From contig NHDX01000026.1 of assembly GCA_002171675.1 (NCBI GenBank), forward strand, positions 1 through 14,277: a stretch of 14,277 bases of DNA, read 5' to 3'. The stretch is from Chloroflexi bacterium TMED70. GTDB lineage: Bacteria > Chloroflexota > Dehalococcoidia > Lucifugimonadales > Lucifugimonadaceae. Shown here one piece after another: positions 5,684-12,981 of the stretch; the stretch's first letter is position 1, and each line of letters starts with the position of its first letter. Both the position numbers and the translations under genes were made by a program. The notes beneath the pieces were generated by a model. That model searched no databases. It had not been told where the DNA came from and worked only from the letters and a program-made list of their open reading frames with translations.

Positions 5684-6595
5684 TTAACCTTCCTTAAATT
5701 TTTGCAATGATGAAACTAAAGTAGTACTAAAAGGAGTTGGATAGTTATATTTTTTAGATAGAACAACAACATGACCTAAAATATTATCGATTTCAAGTGG
5801 TTTTGAATTTATTAAATCTTGTTGCATTGAAGATGTAATTGAATCAGATTCTTCTTTTAGTCCATGCACTACTTTGTCTATATCAACATCTTCTAAATTA
5901 ACTCCATCTAGTTTTCCAATTTCGAGTATTTCATTCATAGTTCCTCGTAAAACCTCTTCTCCATACATAGAGCTAGTTATTTCTCCAAAAGAGGACCTAA
6001 AAGAAGTCATTATAGTTCCAAAAGCTCCTACTGAAATCATTTTTTTCCACAATGATGCTTTTATATCCTTAGATATATTAATTTCCAGTCCTTGAAAAGA
6101 AAGCATATTTTTTATATTAGTTAATCTCTCAGAAAAATTGCCATCAATTTCTCCCATTTCTATAACAACGGAAGATCCTTTTTGTAATATTGTGCCAGGA
6201 GAAATTATTTCTGCCTCAATATATGTTGCCGCTGGAATAATATTTGCAGGATCAAAAAACTTTGATAATTCCTCATAGCTACTAACTCCATTTTGAATAG
6301 TTATTATCAGAGTTTTGTCAGAGCAGAGTTTAGATAATTGCTTAATAGCATCTTGGTTGGAGTATAATTTCGTAGTCAAGAAAACTACATCAAAAACACC
6401 AAGATTACTTGTTTCATTTGAGGCATTAACATCAACATTAAAATCACCCCAAAATGATTTAATATTAAGCCCGTTATTAACTATTGCCTCGTGATGTTTA
6501 CCCCTATTTATAAGAGTAACATCAATTCCATTTCTCTTAAAAACACCACCATAATAACTTCCTACGGCTCCTGCTCCCATAATAACAATTTTCAT
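5684..6595 (-). CDS. Ketopantoate reductase (ApbA/PanE) family oxidoreductase
   Basis: A NAD(P)H-dependent dehydrogenase of the family that reduces 2-dehydropantoate to pantoate for coenzyme A synthesis. It has an N-terminal dinucleotide site GAGAVGSYYGG (7-17), TTKLYSNQDAI (74-84), TIQNGVSS (99-106), the catalytic lysine in SLWKKM (K185 by alignment with the family pattern), and SSMQQDLINSKPLEIDNILG (256-275), which carries the Ser and Glu of the active site. The Asn that usually follows the catalytic Lys four residues later is Val189, so substrate or rate may differ from true PanE. The 303-aa length is normal. It starts at ATG 6595 and is the first gene of the operon with the RraA-like and ilvE genes. 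A genuine panE role is possible because IlvE handles 2-oxoisovalerate, the precursor of ketopantoate, but panB is not in the window. Confidence 0.82.
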   Translation of the reverse strand: MKIVIMGAGAVGSYYGGVFKRNGIDVTLINRGKHHEAIVNNGLNIKSFWGDFNVDVNASNETSNLGVFDVVFLTTKLYSNQDAIKQLSKLCSDKTLIITIQNGVSSYEELSKFFDPANIIPAATYIEAEIISPGTILQKGSSVVIEMGEIDGNFSERLTNIKNMLSFQGLEINISKDIKASLWKKMISVGAFGTIMTSFRSSFGEITSSMYGEEVLRGTMNEILEIGKLDGVNLEDVDIDKVVHGLKEESDSITSSMQQDLINSKPLEIDNILGHVVVLSKKYNYPTPFSTTLVSSLQKFKEG

Positions 6596-6669
6596 AATTC
6601 TTGAATAAAATAATATCCTTAGTCAATTATTCGTAAGATAAATAACACAAATAAAACTATAAATTTTTG

Positions 6670-6684
6670 TACAATGATACTATG
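6670..6684 (+). promoter_or_regulatory. Possible -10 box for a leaderless rph transcript
   Basis: TACAAT at 6670-6675 is followed by six bases and then the ATG at 6682. A transcript starting the usual 6-7 bases after a -10 hexamer would begin at or next to that A, giving a leaderless mRNA. No Shine-Dalgarno sequence is present before this ATG, and no convincing -35 is visible. An 8-base palindrome (TTGTACAA, 6667-6674) overlaps the box. Confidence 0.35.
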
Positions 6685-7401
6685 AGAAAAAACAATAGAA
6701 AACTAGATCAAGCTAGAAAACTAACAATACTCCCAAACTACCAAAAAAATTCAATTGGATCAGTACTTATTAACTTTGAAGATACAAGAGTTATTTGTTC
6801 AACAAATATATCTAGAAATGTCCCTAGATGGTTACTAAATGAGAATAGAGGATGGGTTACAGCGGAGTATAGTATGCTACCAAATTCATCGGAAGATAGA
6901 ATCAGCAGAGACAGAGGTGGAAGAATAAGTGGTAGAACTCAAGAGATTCAAAGACTTATAGGAAGATCACTCAGACAAGCTATAAATTTAGATTTAATTC
7001 CAGGGATATTAATTACCGTAGATTGTGATGTCCTTAATGCTGATGGTGGAACTAGAACAGCATCAATAACTGGATCCTTTATAGCAACATACATGGCATT
7101 GAAGAATTATTACAATTCAAGTCCTAAAAAATTCATAAAAAATCAAATTGCAGCTATTAGTGTTGGTAAAGTAAATAAGGAACTATTATTAGATCTTGAT
7201 TACTCGGAAGACTCTATTGCAGATTTTGATATGAATTTAGTTCTAAATGAAAAATTAGAAATAGTAGAGATACAAGGTACTTCAGAGGATGAATTATTAT
7301 CATTTGATGAAATGAAAAAACTATCAGACTTAGGAACTAAAGGCATAAAACAAATTTTAGAAGAACAAAATAAGATACTTCAAGAAATAGATTCAAATTA
7401 A
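6682..7401 (+). CDS. rph: Ribonuclease PH
   Basis: A phosphate-dependent 3'-to-5' exoribonuclease that trims tRNA precursors and other RNAs as a hexameric ring. It matches the family almost end to end: MRKNNRKLDQ (like MRxDGRxxDQ), NRGWVTAEYSMLP (55-67), SGRTQEIQRLIGRSLRQA (83-100) with phosphate-binding R85, TVDCDVLNADGGTRTASITG (112-131), and LDLDYSEDSIADFDMNLV with the acidic active-site residues D177 and D181. The length is 239 aa against 238 in E. coli. An upstream in-frame TTG at 6667 is rejected because the family begins at this MR. It is the first gene of rph-eno-gap, with 8 bases to eno. It diverges from the PanE-like operon across an 86-base spacer. Confidence 0.96.
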   Translation: MRKNNRKLDQARKLTILPNYQKNSIGSVLINFEDTRVICSTNISRNVPRWLLNENRGWVTAEYSMLPNSSEDRISRDRGGRISGRTQEIQRLIGRSLRQAINLDLIPGILITVDCDVLNADGGTRTASITGSFIATYMALKNYYNSSPKKFIKNQIAAISVGKVNKELLLDLDYSEDSIADFDMNLVLNEKLEIVEIQGTSEDELLSFDEMKKLSDLGTKGIKQILEEQNKILQEIDSN

Positions 7402-7409
7402 GGTAAATA

Positions 7410-8699
7410 ATGGGAAAAATCAAATCAATAGTAGCTAGAGAAATTTTAGATTCAAGAGGGAATCCAACAGTTGGAGTAAACATTACACTCGACAATAATA
7501 TAAGTGCATTTTCATCTGTTCCATCGGGTGCAAGTACAGGATCAAGAGAAGCACTAGAACTTCGTGACAATGATCCAAAAAGATATAAAGGTAAAGGAGT
7601 TCTCAAGGCTGTTGAAAATATAAATTCAATTATTGCAAAAGCTCTAATTTCTAAAGATGTAAGTGGTCAAAATGAAATTGATGCAATCATGATTGAAATT
7701 GACGGAACTGAAAAAAAAGAAAATTTAGGTGCAAATGCTATTTTAGGTGTTTCATTAGCAGCACTAATTGCGTCTAGTAAATCTGAAAAAATTAATCTTT
7801 ATGAAAGAATTTCAAATATTACAGAAAGTAAAAAAAAGTTTACTTTACCAGTTCCTATGCTCAATATTATGAATGGCGGTGCGCATGCAGTTAATTCAAC
7901 TGATTTCCAAGAATTTATGATAATTCCTGCTGGATTCGATAGTTTTAATCAAGCCATTAGAGCAGGATCAGAAATTTATTCAACATTAGGAAAAATTTTA
8001 GAAAAAGATGGTCATTCAACAAATGTTGGTTATGAAGGAGGATTTGCTCCAAGCGGATTAACCAATTATCAAGTTCTAGATTATGTGATGAAAGCCATAG
8101 ATGATTCAGGTTATAAACCAGGAGAAGAAATATATTTAGCGCTTGATACAGCTGCTTCAGAATTTTATGAATCTGGAAGTTATAATCTATCAAAAGAAAA
8201 TAGAGTACTAAGCTCAGAAGAAATGGTAGATTATTACGATGAATTAATAAATAAATATCCAATCTTTTCAATAGAAGATGGGTTATATGAAGATGATTGG
8301 GATGGATGGAAAAAACTAAATGATAAATTTGGGGATAACACTCAAATTGTTGGAGATGATCTTTTTGTTACACAAGAAAAATATCTTGAAAAAGGAATTG
8401 ATAATAAATGTGCAAATTCAATTCTAATTAAATTCAATCAAGTTGGAACAATTACGGAAACACTTCAAACTATCAAAACAGCACAATCAAACAACTTTAG
8501 TTGTGTTATAAGTCATAGATCAGGAGAAACTGAGGATACTACGATCGCAGATTTATCAGTAGGAACATCGTCTGGCCAAATAAAAACTGGTGCTCCAGCA
8601 AGATCAGAAAGGGTTGCAAAATATAACCGTTTACTTAGAATTGAAGAGGAACTTGGATTAGAATCTATATATTCAGGTAAATCCATTCTAAAAAAATAA
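7410..8699 (+). CDS. eno: Enolase (phosphopyruvate hydratase)
   Basis: Converts 2-phosphoglycerate to phosphoenolpyruvate in the cytosol. All key features are present: SVPSGASTGSREALELRD (36-53), PMLNIMNGGAHA (149-160), DFQEFMIIPAG (165-175), proton donor E209 in GYEGGFAP, Mg ligands D246, E289 and D316, catalytic K341 in NSILIKFNQVGT, HRSGETEDT (369-377) and K392 in IKTGAPARSERVAKYNRLLRIEEELG. The length of 429 aa is the usual one. The ATG is preceded by AAGG six bases upstream and lies 8 bases after rph. gap follows after 17 bases. This is a canonical metabolic enolase, not one of the diverged enolase-superfamily dehydratases. Confidence 0.98.
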   Translation: MGKIKSIVAREILDSRGNPTVGVNITLDNNISAFSSVPSGASTGSREALELRDNDPKRYKGKGVLKAVENINSIIAKALISKDVSGQNEIDAIMIEIDGTEKKENLGANAILGVSLAALIASSKSEKINLYERISNITESKKKFTLPVPMLNIMNGGAHAVNSTDFQEFMIIPAGFDSFNQAIRAGSEIYSTLGKILEKDGHSTNVGYEGGFAPSGLTNYQVLDYVMKAIDDSGYKPGEEIYLALDTAASEFYESGSYNLSKENRVLSSEEMVDYYDELINKYPIFSIEDGLYEDDWDGWKKLNDKFGDNTQIVGDDLFVTQEKYLEKGIDNKCANSILIKFNQVGTITETLQTIKTAQSNNFSCVISHRSGETEDTTIADLSVGTSSGQIKTGAPARSERVAKYNRLLRIEEELGLESIYSGKSILKK

Positions 8700-8716
8700 A
8701 GAGAATTAAAAAAAAA

Positions 8717-9727
8717 ATGAGTAAAAATGTAGGTATAAATGGTTTTGGTAGGATAGGTAGGCAAATACTAAGAATCATTTTAGAAAATAATCTAGACATA
8801 AATCTTGTAGCTATAAATGGTCGTTCAGATACTGACACTTATAAACATTTATTAAAGTATGATTCAGCTTATGGAAGACTCAACATAGATGTTGAATGTG
8901 ATAAAGATTTTTTATACATAGGTGACAGGAAAATTAAATGTTTTAGAGAGAACGATCCTTCAAAAATCCCTTGGAAAAACGAAGACGTAGAAATAGTTAT
9001 CGAATCCTCAGGAAAGTTTAATGACAAACAAGGGGCCTCTAAACATATTAGAGATTCAGTAAAAAAAGTTCTACTTACTGCACCAGGAAAGAACGAAGAT
9101 GTAACAATTGTAGTCGGAGTAAATGAAGGGATTTATGATAATAAAAACCACAATGTAATTTCAAATTCTTCATGTACAACTAACTGTTTAGCACCAATAG
9201 TGAAGGTTCTTGAAGATAATTTTGGAATAGAAAGTGGTTTCATGACCACTATTCATTCATATACTAATGATCAAAATATTCTAGATAATTCACATAAAGA
9301 TCTTAGAAGAGCAAGAGCTGGTGCCACAAGTATTATTCCAACCACTACAGGAGCAGCAAAATCTGTGGGAAAAGTAATTAAAAGTGTTGAGGGTAAAATA
9401 GATGGTATGGCTTTTAGAGTGCCTACTCCAAGTTGTTCAGTTGTAGACTTAAATGTCGTTCTAAAAGAAAAAGTGACAGCAAATAAAATCAACGAAGTTT
9501 TTACAGAATATTCTAAAAATCAACTTAAAGGGATTATTGATGTTACCGATGAAGAGCTTGTATCAATAGATTTCTTAGGAAATCCTCATTCTTCAATAAT
9601 TGACTTAAATTCAACTTTAGAAATAGGAAATAATATGTTTAAGGTTGTAGGTTGGTACGATAATGAGTGGGGGTATGCTCACAGAACAATCGATTTACTA
9701 CAGATATTGTTGACAAAATTAGATTAA
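8717..9727 (+). CDS. gap: Glyceraldehyde-3-phosphate dehydrogenase, GapB-like
   Basis: A type I GAPDH that interconverts glyceraldehyde-3-phosphate and 1,3-bisphosphoglycerate. It has the GINGFGRIGR cofactor loop (6-15), SNSSCTTNCLAP with catalytic C153, TTIHSYTNDQ with H180, DLRRARAGATSIIPTTTGAAK (195-215) and the WYDNEWGYAHR end. The length of 336 aa is normal. The acidic residue that usually ends the second strand and selects NAD (as in VAVNDL) is replaced: here VAINGRSD, with G35 and R36. Together with GapB-type signatures (LLTAPGKNEDVTIVVGVNE, NPHSSIIDL, WYDNEWGY) this suggests NADP use or dual specificity and a gluconeogenic role. It follows eno by 17 bases, with AAAGAGAA as a weak ribosome site ahead of an A-run. 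tpi and pgk are not in the window. Confidence 0.95.
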   Translation: MSKNVGINGFGRIGRQILRIILENNLDINLVAINGRSDTDTYKHLLKYDSAYGRLNIDVECDKDFLYIGDRKIKCFRENDPSKIPWKNEDVEIVIESSGKFNDKQGASKHIRDSVKKVLLTAPGKNEDVTIVVGVNEGIYDNKNHNVISNSSCTTNCLAPIVKVLEDNFGIESGFMTTIHSYTNDQNILDNSHKDLRRARAGATSIIPTTTGAAKSVGKVIKSVEGKIDGMAFRVPTPSCSVVDLNVVLKEKVTANKINEVFTEYSKNQLKGIIDVTDEELVSIDFLGNPHSSIIDLNSTLEIGNNMFKVVGWYDNEWGYAHRTIDLLQILLTKLD

Positions 9728-9816
9728 ATAATGATTAAATCTAAATAATTTACTAAGATAGTAAATATACGGGTTCGGTGTCGTATAAGTAAAAACAAAA
9801 AGCCGAGGAGAAAATA
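9728..9816 (+). promoter_or_regulatory. pdxS leader: two inverted repeats and a strong ribosome binding site
   Basis: This is the longest gap in the window (89 bases). It holds ATTTACT (9748-9754) paired with AGTAAAT (9760-9766) around a 5-base loop. A second pair, ATACG (9767-9771) and CGTAT (9782-9786), encloses a GC-rich 10-base loop. A possible -10, TATAAG at 9784-9789, overlaps the second repeat, and no good -35 is seen. GAGGAG at 9805-9810 is the best Shine-Dalgarno in the window, six bases before the pdxS ATG. The repeats could be operators or leader hairpins. Neither is followed by a T-run, so a terminator is unlikely. Confidence 0.5.
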
Positions 9817-10749
9817 ATGAGTACTTTAAAAGATAGTAAATCAAAAACATGGAAAGAACAGTCTCTGCCAGAGGTAGGAGATTGGAGAGTCAAGGGCGGC
9901 CTTGCTCAGATGCTGAAGGGCGGAGTAATAATGGATGTTGTTACGCCTGACGAAGCAAAGGTAGCTGAAGATGCTGGAGCAGTAGCAGTTATGGCATTAG
10001 AAAGAGTTCCTTCAGACATAAGAAGAGATGGAGGGGTTGCAAGAGCATCAGATCCTGAAATGATTACAGGAATTATTGAAGCAGTATCAATTCCAGTTAT
10101 GGCTAAAGCAAGAATTGGTCATTTTGCAGAAGCTCAAATTCTTGAAGCTTTAGGAGTTGACTATTGTGATGAGTCAGAGGTTTTAACTCCTGCAGATAAT
10201 GAATTTCATATAAACAAATGGGAATATAAAATGCCATTTGTTTGTGGTGCAACAAACTTAGGAGAAGCATTAAGAAGAATTGGTGAAGGTGCTTCTATGA
10301 TAAGAACTAAAGGTGAAGCTGGAACAGGTGATGTTGTTCAAGCAGTAACTCATGCCAGACAAATATTATCGGATATTAAGAAAATACAAAGACTTGATGA
10401 CGAAGAACTAATGACTGAAGCTAAAAATTTAGGAGCTCCATATGAATTAGTTTGTGAAGTAAAAAACACTGGTAAATTACCTGTAGTAAATTTCGCAGCT
10501 GGTGGAATTGCTACTCCTGCTGATGCAGCTCTATTGATGCAAATTGGAGTAGAGGGTATTTTTGTAGGATCAGGAATATTCAAAAGTGGAAATCCTTCAA
10601 AAATGGCTGATGCTATAGTTCAAGCTACTACTCATTATGAGGATGCTGAATTAATTGCTGAAATTTCTAAAAACCTTGGCGGAGCTATGAAAGGTGATGA
10701 AGTTTCAAAGCTAGACCCTTCAGAAAGACTTGAAAAAAGAGGTTGGTAG
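9817..10749 (+). CDS. pdxS: Pyridoxal 5'-phosphate synthase, PdxS subunit
   Basis: The barrel subunit of the deoxyxylulose-5-phosphate-independent PLP synthase. It joins ribose-5-phosphate, glyceraldehyde-3-phosphate and ammonia delivered by PdxT. The sequence is highly conserved: KGGLAQMLKGGVIMDVVTPD (26-45) with D40, EDAGAVAVMALERVPSDIR (51-69), VMAKARIGHFAEAQILE with Schiff-base K97, GVDYCDESEVLTPADNEFHI, IRTKGEAGTG with K165, VNFAAGGIATPADAALLMQ and GVEGIFVGSGIFKS. At 310 aa it is slightly longer than many family members because of the first 20-25 residues. Codons 15-50 are unusually rich in G/C-ending codons compared with the rest of the gene. It overlaps pdxT at its 3' end. Confidence 0.98.
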   Translation: MSTLKDSKSKTWKEQSLPEVGDWRVKGGLAQMLKGGVIMDVVTPDEAKVAEDAGAVAVMALERVPSDIRRDGGVARASDPEMITGIIEAVSIPVMAKARIGHFAEAQILEALGVDYCDESEVLTPADNEFHINKWEYKMPFVCGATNLGEALRRIGEGASMIRTKGEAGTGDVVQAVTHARQILSDIKKIQRLDDEELMTEAKNLGAPYELVCEVKNTGKLPVVNFAAGGIATPADAALLMQIGVEGIFVGSGIFKSGNPSKMADAIVQATTHYEDAELIAEISKNLGGAMKGDEVSKLDPSERLEKRGW

Positions 10750-11324
10750 CAAAAGCTAGAATAGGGGTATTAGCACTGCAAGGTGACTTTGCTGAGCATA
10801 TAGAAATGCTCGAAAACTTATCTGCTAAGGCAGTTAAAGTAAAAAAACATTCTGATTTAAACAAATTAGATGGTTTAATTATTCCTGGCGGAGAATCTAC
10901 GGCAATCAAGAAGTTGATTGACAGATATGACTTTGAAAATATTATCAAAGAAAAAGTAAGAGACGGTATGTCTCTATGGGGAACTTGTGCTGGTTTAATT
11001 TGTATTGCAAATAAATTAACTGAAGACGATCCTAAGCCAATGAAATTAATTGATGCTGAAGTTTCAAGAAATTGGTTTGGTAGACAAATAGATTCTTTTG
11101 AAACAAACTTAAAATTTAAAGGAATTAAAGGAGATATTAAAGCTGTTTTTATTAGAGCACCTATAGTAAATAAAGTGTCATCTGATGTCGAAGTTTTATC
11201 GACATTAGATGAAGATACAATAGTTGCTATCAAACAAGATAAGATACTTGGGACTTCTTTTCATCCTGAAATTTCAGGATCAACTAAAGTTCATGAGTAT
11301 TTTATAAAACTATCAAAAACTTGA
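10743..11324 (+). CDS. pdxT: Pyridoxal 5'-phosphate synthase, PdxT glutaminase subunit
   Basis: A class I glutaminase that releases ammonia from glutamine and channels it to PdxS in a 12+12 complex. Marks: IGVLALQGDFAEHI (7-20), PGGESTAIKKL (48-58), the nucleophile C82 in GTCAGLI, RNWFGRQIDSFE (109-120), and H174/E176 in TSFHPE completing the triad. The length is about 193 aa, as usual. The start is uncertain: the frame is closed by a TGA at 10731, and the only standard start codon before the conserved strand is TTG at 10743, inside the last codons of pdxS (7-base overlap). AGAGG lies directly against that TTG, too close for normal initiation, so re-initiation by ribosomes finishing pdxS is likely. 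Confidence 0.96.
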   Translation: MVAKARIGVLALQGDFAEHIEMLENLSAKAVKVKKHSDLNKLDGLIIPGGESTAIKKLIDRYDFENIIKEKVRDGMSLWGTCAGLICIANKLTEDDPKPMKLIDAEVSRNWFGRQIDSFETNLKFKGIKGDIKAVFIRAPIVNKVSSDVEVLSTLDEDTIVAIKQDKILGTSFHPEISGSTKVHEYFIKLSKT

Positions 11325-11356
11325 TTTAATATATTCTTAAACATACTTTCCTTTTT

Positions 11357-11365
11357 TGGTATAAA
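11357..11365 (+). promoter_or_regulatory. Extended -10 promoter for the R3H ATPase-tmk pair
   Basis: TGGTATAAA at 11357-11365 is an extended -10 element in the 58-base gap after pdxT. The predicted start near 11372 leaves a leader of about 11 bases before the ATG at 11383. The -35 region is poor, as at the other extended -10 promoter in this window. Confidence 0.5.
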
Positions 11366-11382
11366 TTTAACTTTGAGACAAT

Positions 11383-12981
11383 ATGAAAGATAAAGATAAT
11401 TTAGAAATACTAGACGACTTGAATTTATTTCTTAAAATTCTTCCGTCAAAGATAACTAATCATATTGAGGTTCATGATTATGAACTGATAGAAATAGTTA
11501 TGGACTTAGGAAGACCTCCTATCATAATCTATTCTTCACATCAAAAAATACTTCATGAAATTACAGTTACATTATTAGATATAAGTTTTGTTTTAGAAAA
11601 AATTGGACATGTTGGAGATGACAATAGAGCTGGAATTGAAAAAACATTACATAGAATATCCCTAATAAGAAATAGATTTGGTAATCCTGTTGGAATTACA
11701 TGTAGAGTTGGAAGAGCAGTATTTGGAAGTATTAGAGTTATTGAAGACTTTATAGGTACTAATAAAAGTATCTTAATTATGGGTAAACCAGGTATTGGTA
11801 AGACAACTATGTTAAGAGAAATAACAAGATTACTAGCTGATAAGGAAGAAAAAAGAGTTGTAGTTGTAGATACTTCGAATGAAATTGCCGGTGATGGGGA
11901 TATACCACATCCAGCAATAGGATCTGCTAGAAGAATGCAGGTAAGAAATACAGAATTGCAGCATGATGTTATGATTGAAGCCGTAGAAAATCATATGCCT
12001 GAGGTGATAGTTATCGATGAAATTAGTACTGAGAAAGAAGCTAATGCCTGTAGAACAATCGCTGAAAGAGGAGTTCAACTAATAGCAACTGCTCACGGAA
12101 ACACTTTAGATAATCTGATAATCAATCCAACAATAAGTGATCTTGTTGGAGGGACTAAATCAGTAACATTAGGTGACATAGAAGCCAGAAGAAGAAAAAG
12201 TCAAAAAACAGTTTTAGAAAGACAGCATGAGCCAACTTTTGATATTGTAGTTGAAATAATAGGAAGGAATGAAGTTGCTGTTCATTTCGATGTAGCATTA
12301 GCAGTTGATAAAAAATTAAGAGGAATAACTAGTGCTTCAGAAATAAGAAGTTTAGTGAATGATGAAGTTGAAAAATCTATAGATTTTGATGATAGAAATT
12401 CAATAAACATGACTCCTTTTAATCCTAATAATCTTATTAACTCAAATATAAGCATTCATGATTTACCACAAGAAAAAATAAAAAAAACGAATGTAAAAAA
12501 AATCAATATATTTCCCTTTGGAATACAAAAAACAAAATTGAAAAATTCATCAAAATCAATTTTTAATAATATAAATTTAGTTTCTAATCCTGAGAAAGCT
12601 CAAATAATACTTACTACTAAATCAAATTACTCAAGAGACCCAAAGCCAAAAATTATAGAAACAGCCGAAAAGATTGGTGTACCTGTATATATTTTAAGAA
12701 AAGGATCTAGTGATCAGATAATTAGATTCTTAGAAAAAATAAAGGGTAAAAGTAAATTAGAAAACTCGGAAATAGATCTTGACACAGAGGACTCTGATGC
12801 ATTAAATGAAGTAAAGATTGCTGTAAAAAAAATACTAAATGGAGAAAAAGAAATTGAATTATCTCCTCGAGACGCTGATATAAGAAGAAGGCAGCACTTC
12901 TTTGCTAATAATCAAGGTGTTGGAACAAAATCTATAGGTAAAGAGTTGAATAGAAGACTAGTTTTAAAAAAAAGAGATTAA
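11383..12981 (+). CDS. AAA-type ATPase with C-terminal R3H nucleic-acid-binding domain (Ycf45-like)
   Basis: A 532-aa protein. After an N-terminal region that resembles the start of SpoIIIAA/Ycf45-type proteins (IRNRFGNPVGITCRVGRAV at 95-113), the P-loop ATPase has Walker A GKPGIGKTT (134-142), VVVDTSNEIAGDG (160-172), Walker B VIVIDEIS (208-215) and TAHGNTLDNL (237-246). A low-complexity Asn/Lys/Ser-rich stretch (about 335-400) leads to a small domain (400-455, QIILTTKSNYSRDPKPK to VYILRKGS), then an acidic linker and an R3H domain with RRRQHFFA (501-508, the RxxxH motif), typical of single-stranded nucleic acid binding. The related cyanobacterial and plastid Ycf45 family has no firmly assigned function. 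No membrane segment is visible. tmk starts at the base after its stop, so the two are probably co-translated. Confidence 0.88.
   Translation: MKDKDNLEILDDLNLFLKILPSKITNHIEVHDYELIEIVMDLGRPPIIIYSSHQKILHEITVTLLDISFVLEKIGHVGDDNRAGIEKTLHRISLIRNRFGNPVGITCRVGRAVFGSIRVIEDFIGTNKSILIMGKPGIGKTTMLREITRLLADKEEKRVVVVDTSNEIAGDGDIPHPAIGSARRMQVRNTELQHDVMIEAVENHMPEVIVIDEISTEKEANACRTIAERGVQLIATAHGNTLDNLIINPTISDLVGGTKSVTLGDIEARRRKSQKTVLERQHEPTFDIVVEIIGRNEVAVHFDVALAVDKKLRGITSASEIRSLVNDEVEKSIDFDDRNSINMTPFNPNNLINSNISIHDLPQEKIKKTNVKKINIFPFGIQKTKLKNSSKSIFNNINLVSNPEKAQIILTTKSNYSRDPKPKIIETAEKIGVPVYILRKGSSDQIIRFLEKIKGKSKLENSEIDLDTEDSDALNEVKIAVKKILNGEKEIELSPRDADIRRRQHFFANNQGVGTKSIGKELNRRLVLKKRD

Noticed and set aside
6667..6681. 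Upstream TTG as the start of rph
   Set aside because: Ribonuclease PH proteins begin at the MRxxxRxxDQ motif encoded from the ATG at 6682. The TTG overlaps the proposed -10 box.
7957..8271. 104-codon minus-strand open frame inside eno
   Set aside because: It has a low-complexity Leu/Asn/His-rich translation and lies wholly inside a canonical enolase gene.
9721..9742. Short AT hairpin around the gap stop codon as a terminator
   Set aside because: It is a five-pair stem with a mismatch and no following T-run, too weak to call.
9767..9816. Riboswitch before pdxS
   Set aside because: The leader is too short and shows no known aptamer pattern. Only simple short inverted repeats are visible.
10685..11233. 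182-codon open frame on the minus strand opposite pdxT
   Set aside because: It covers pdxT, whose family motifs are complete on the plus strand. The antisense frame has no recognisable domain and is a by-product of codon bias.
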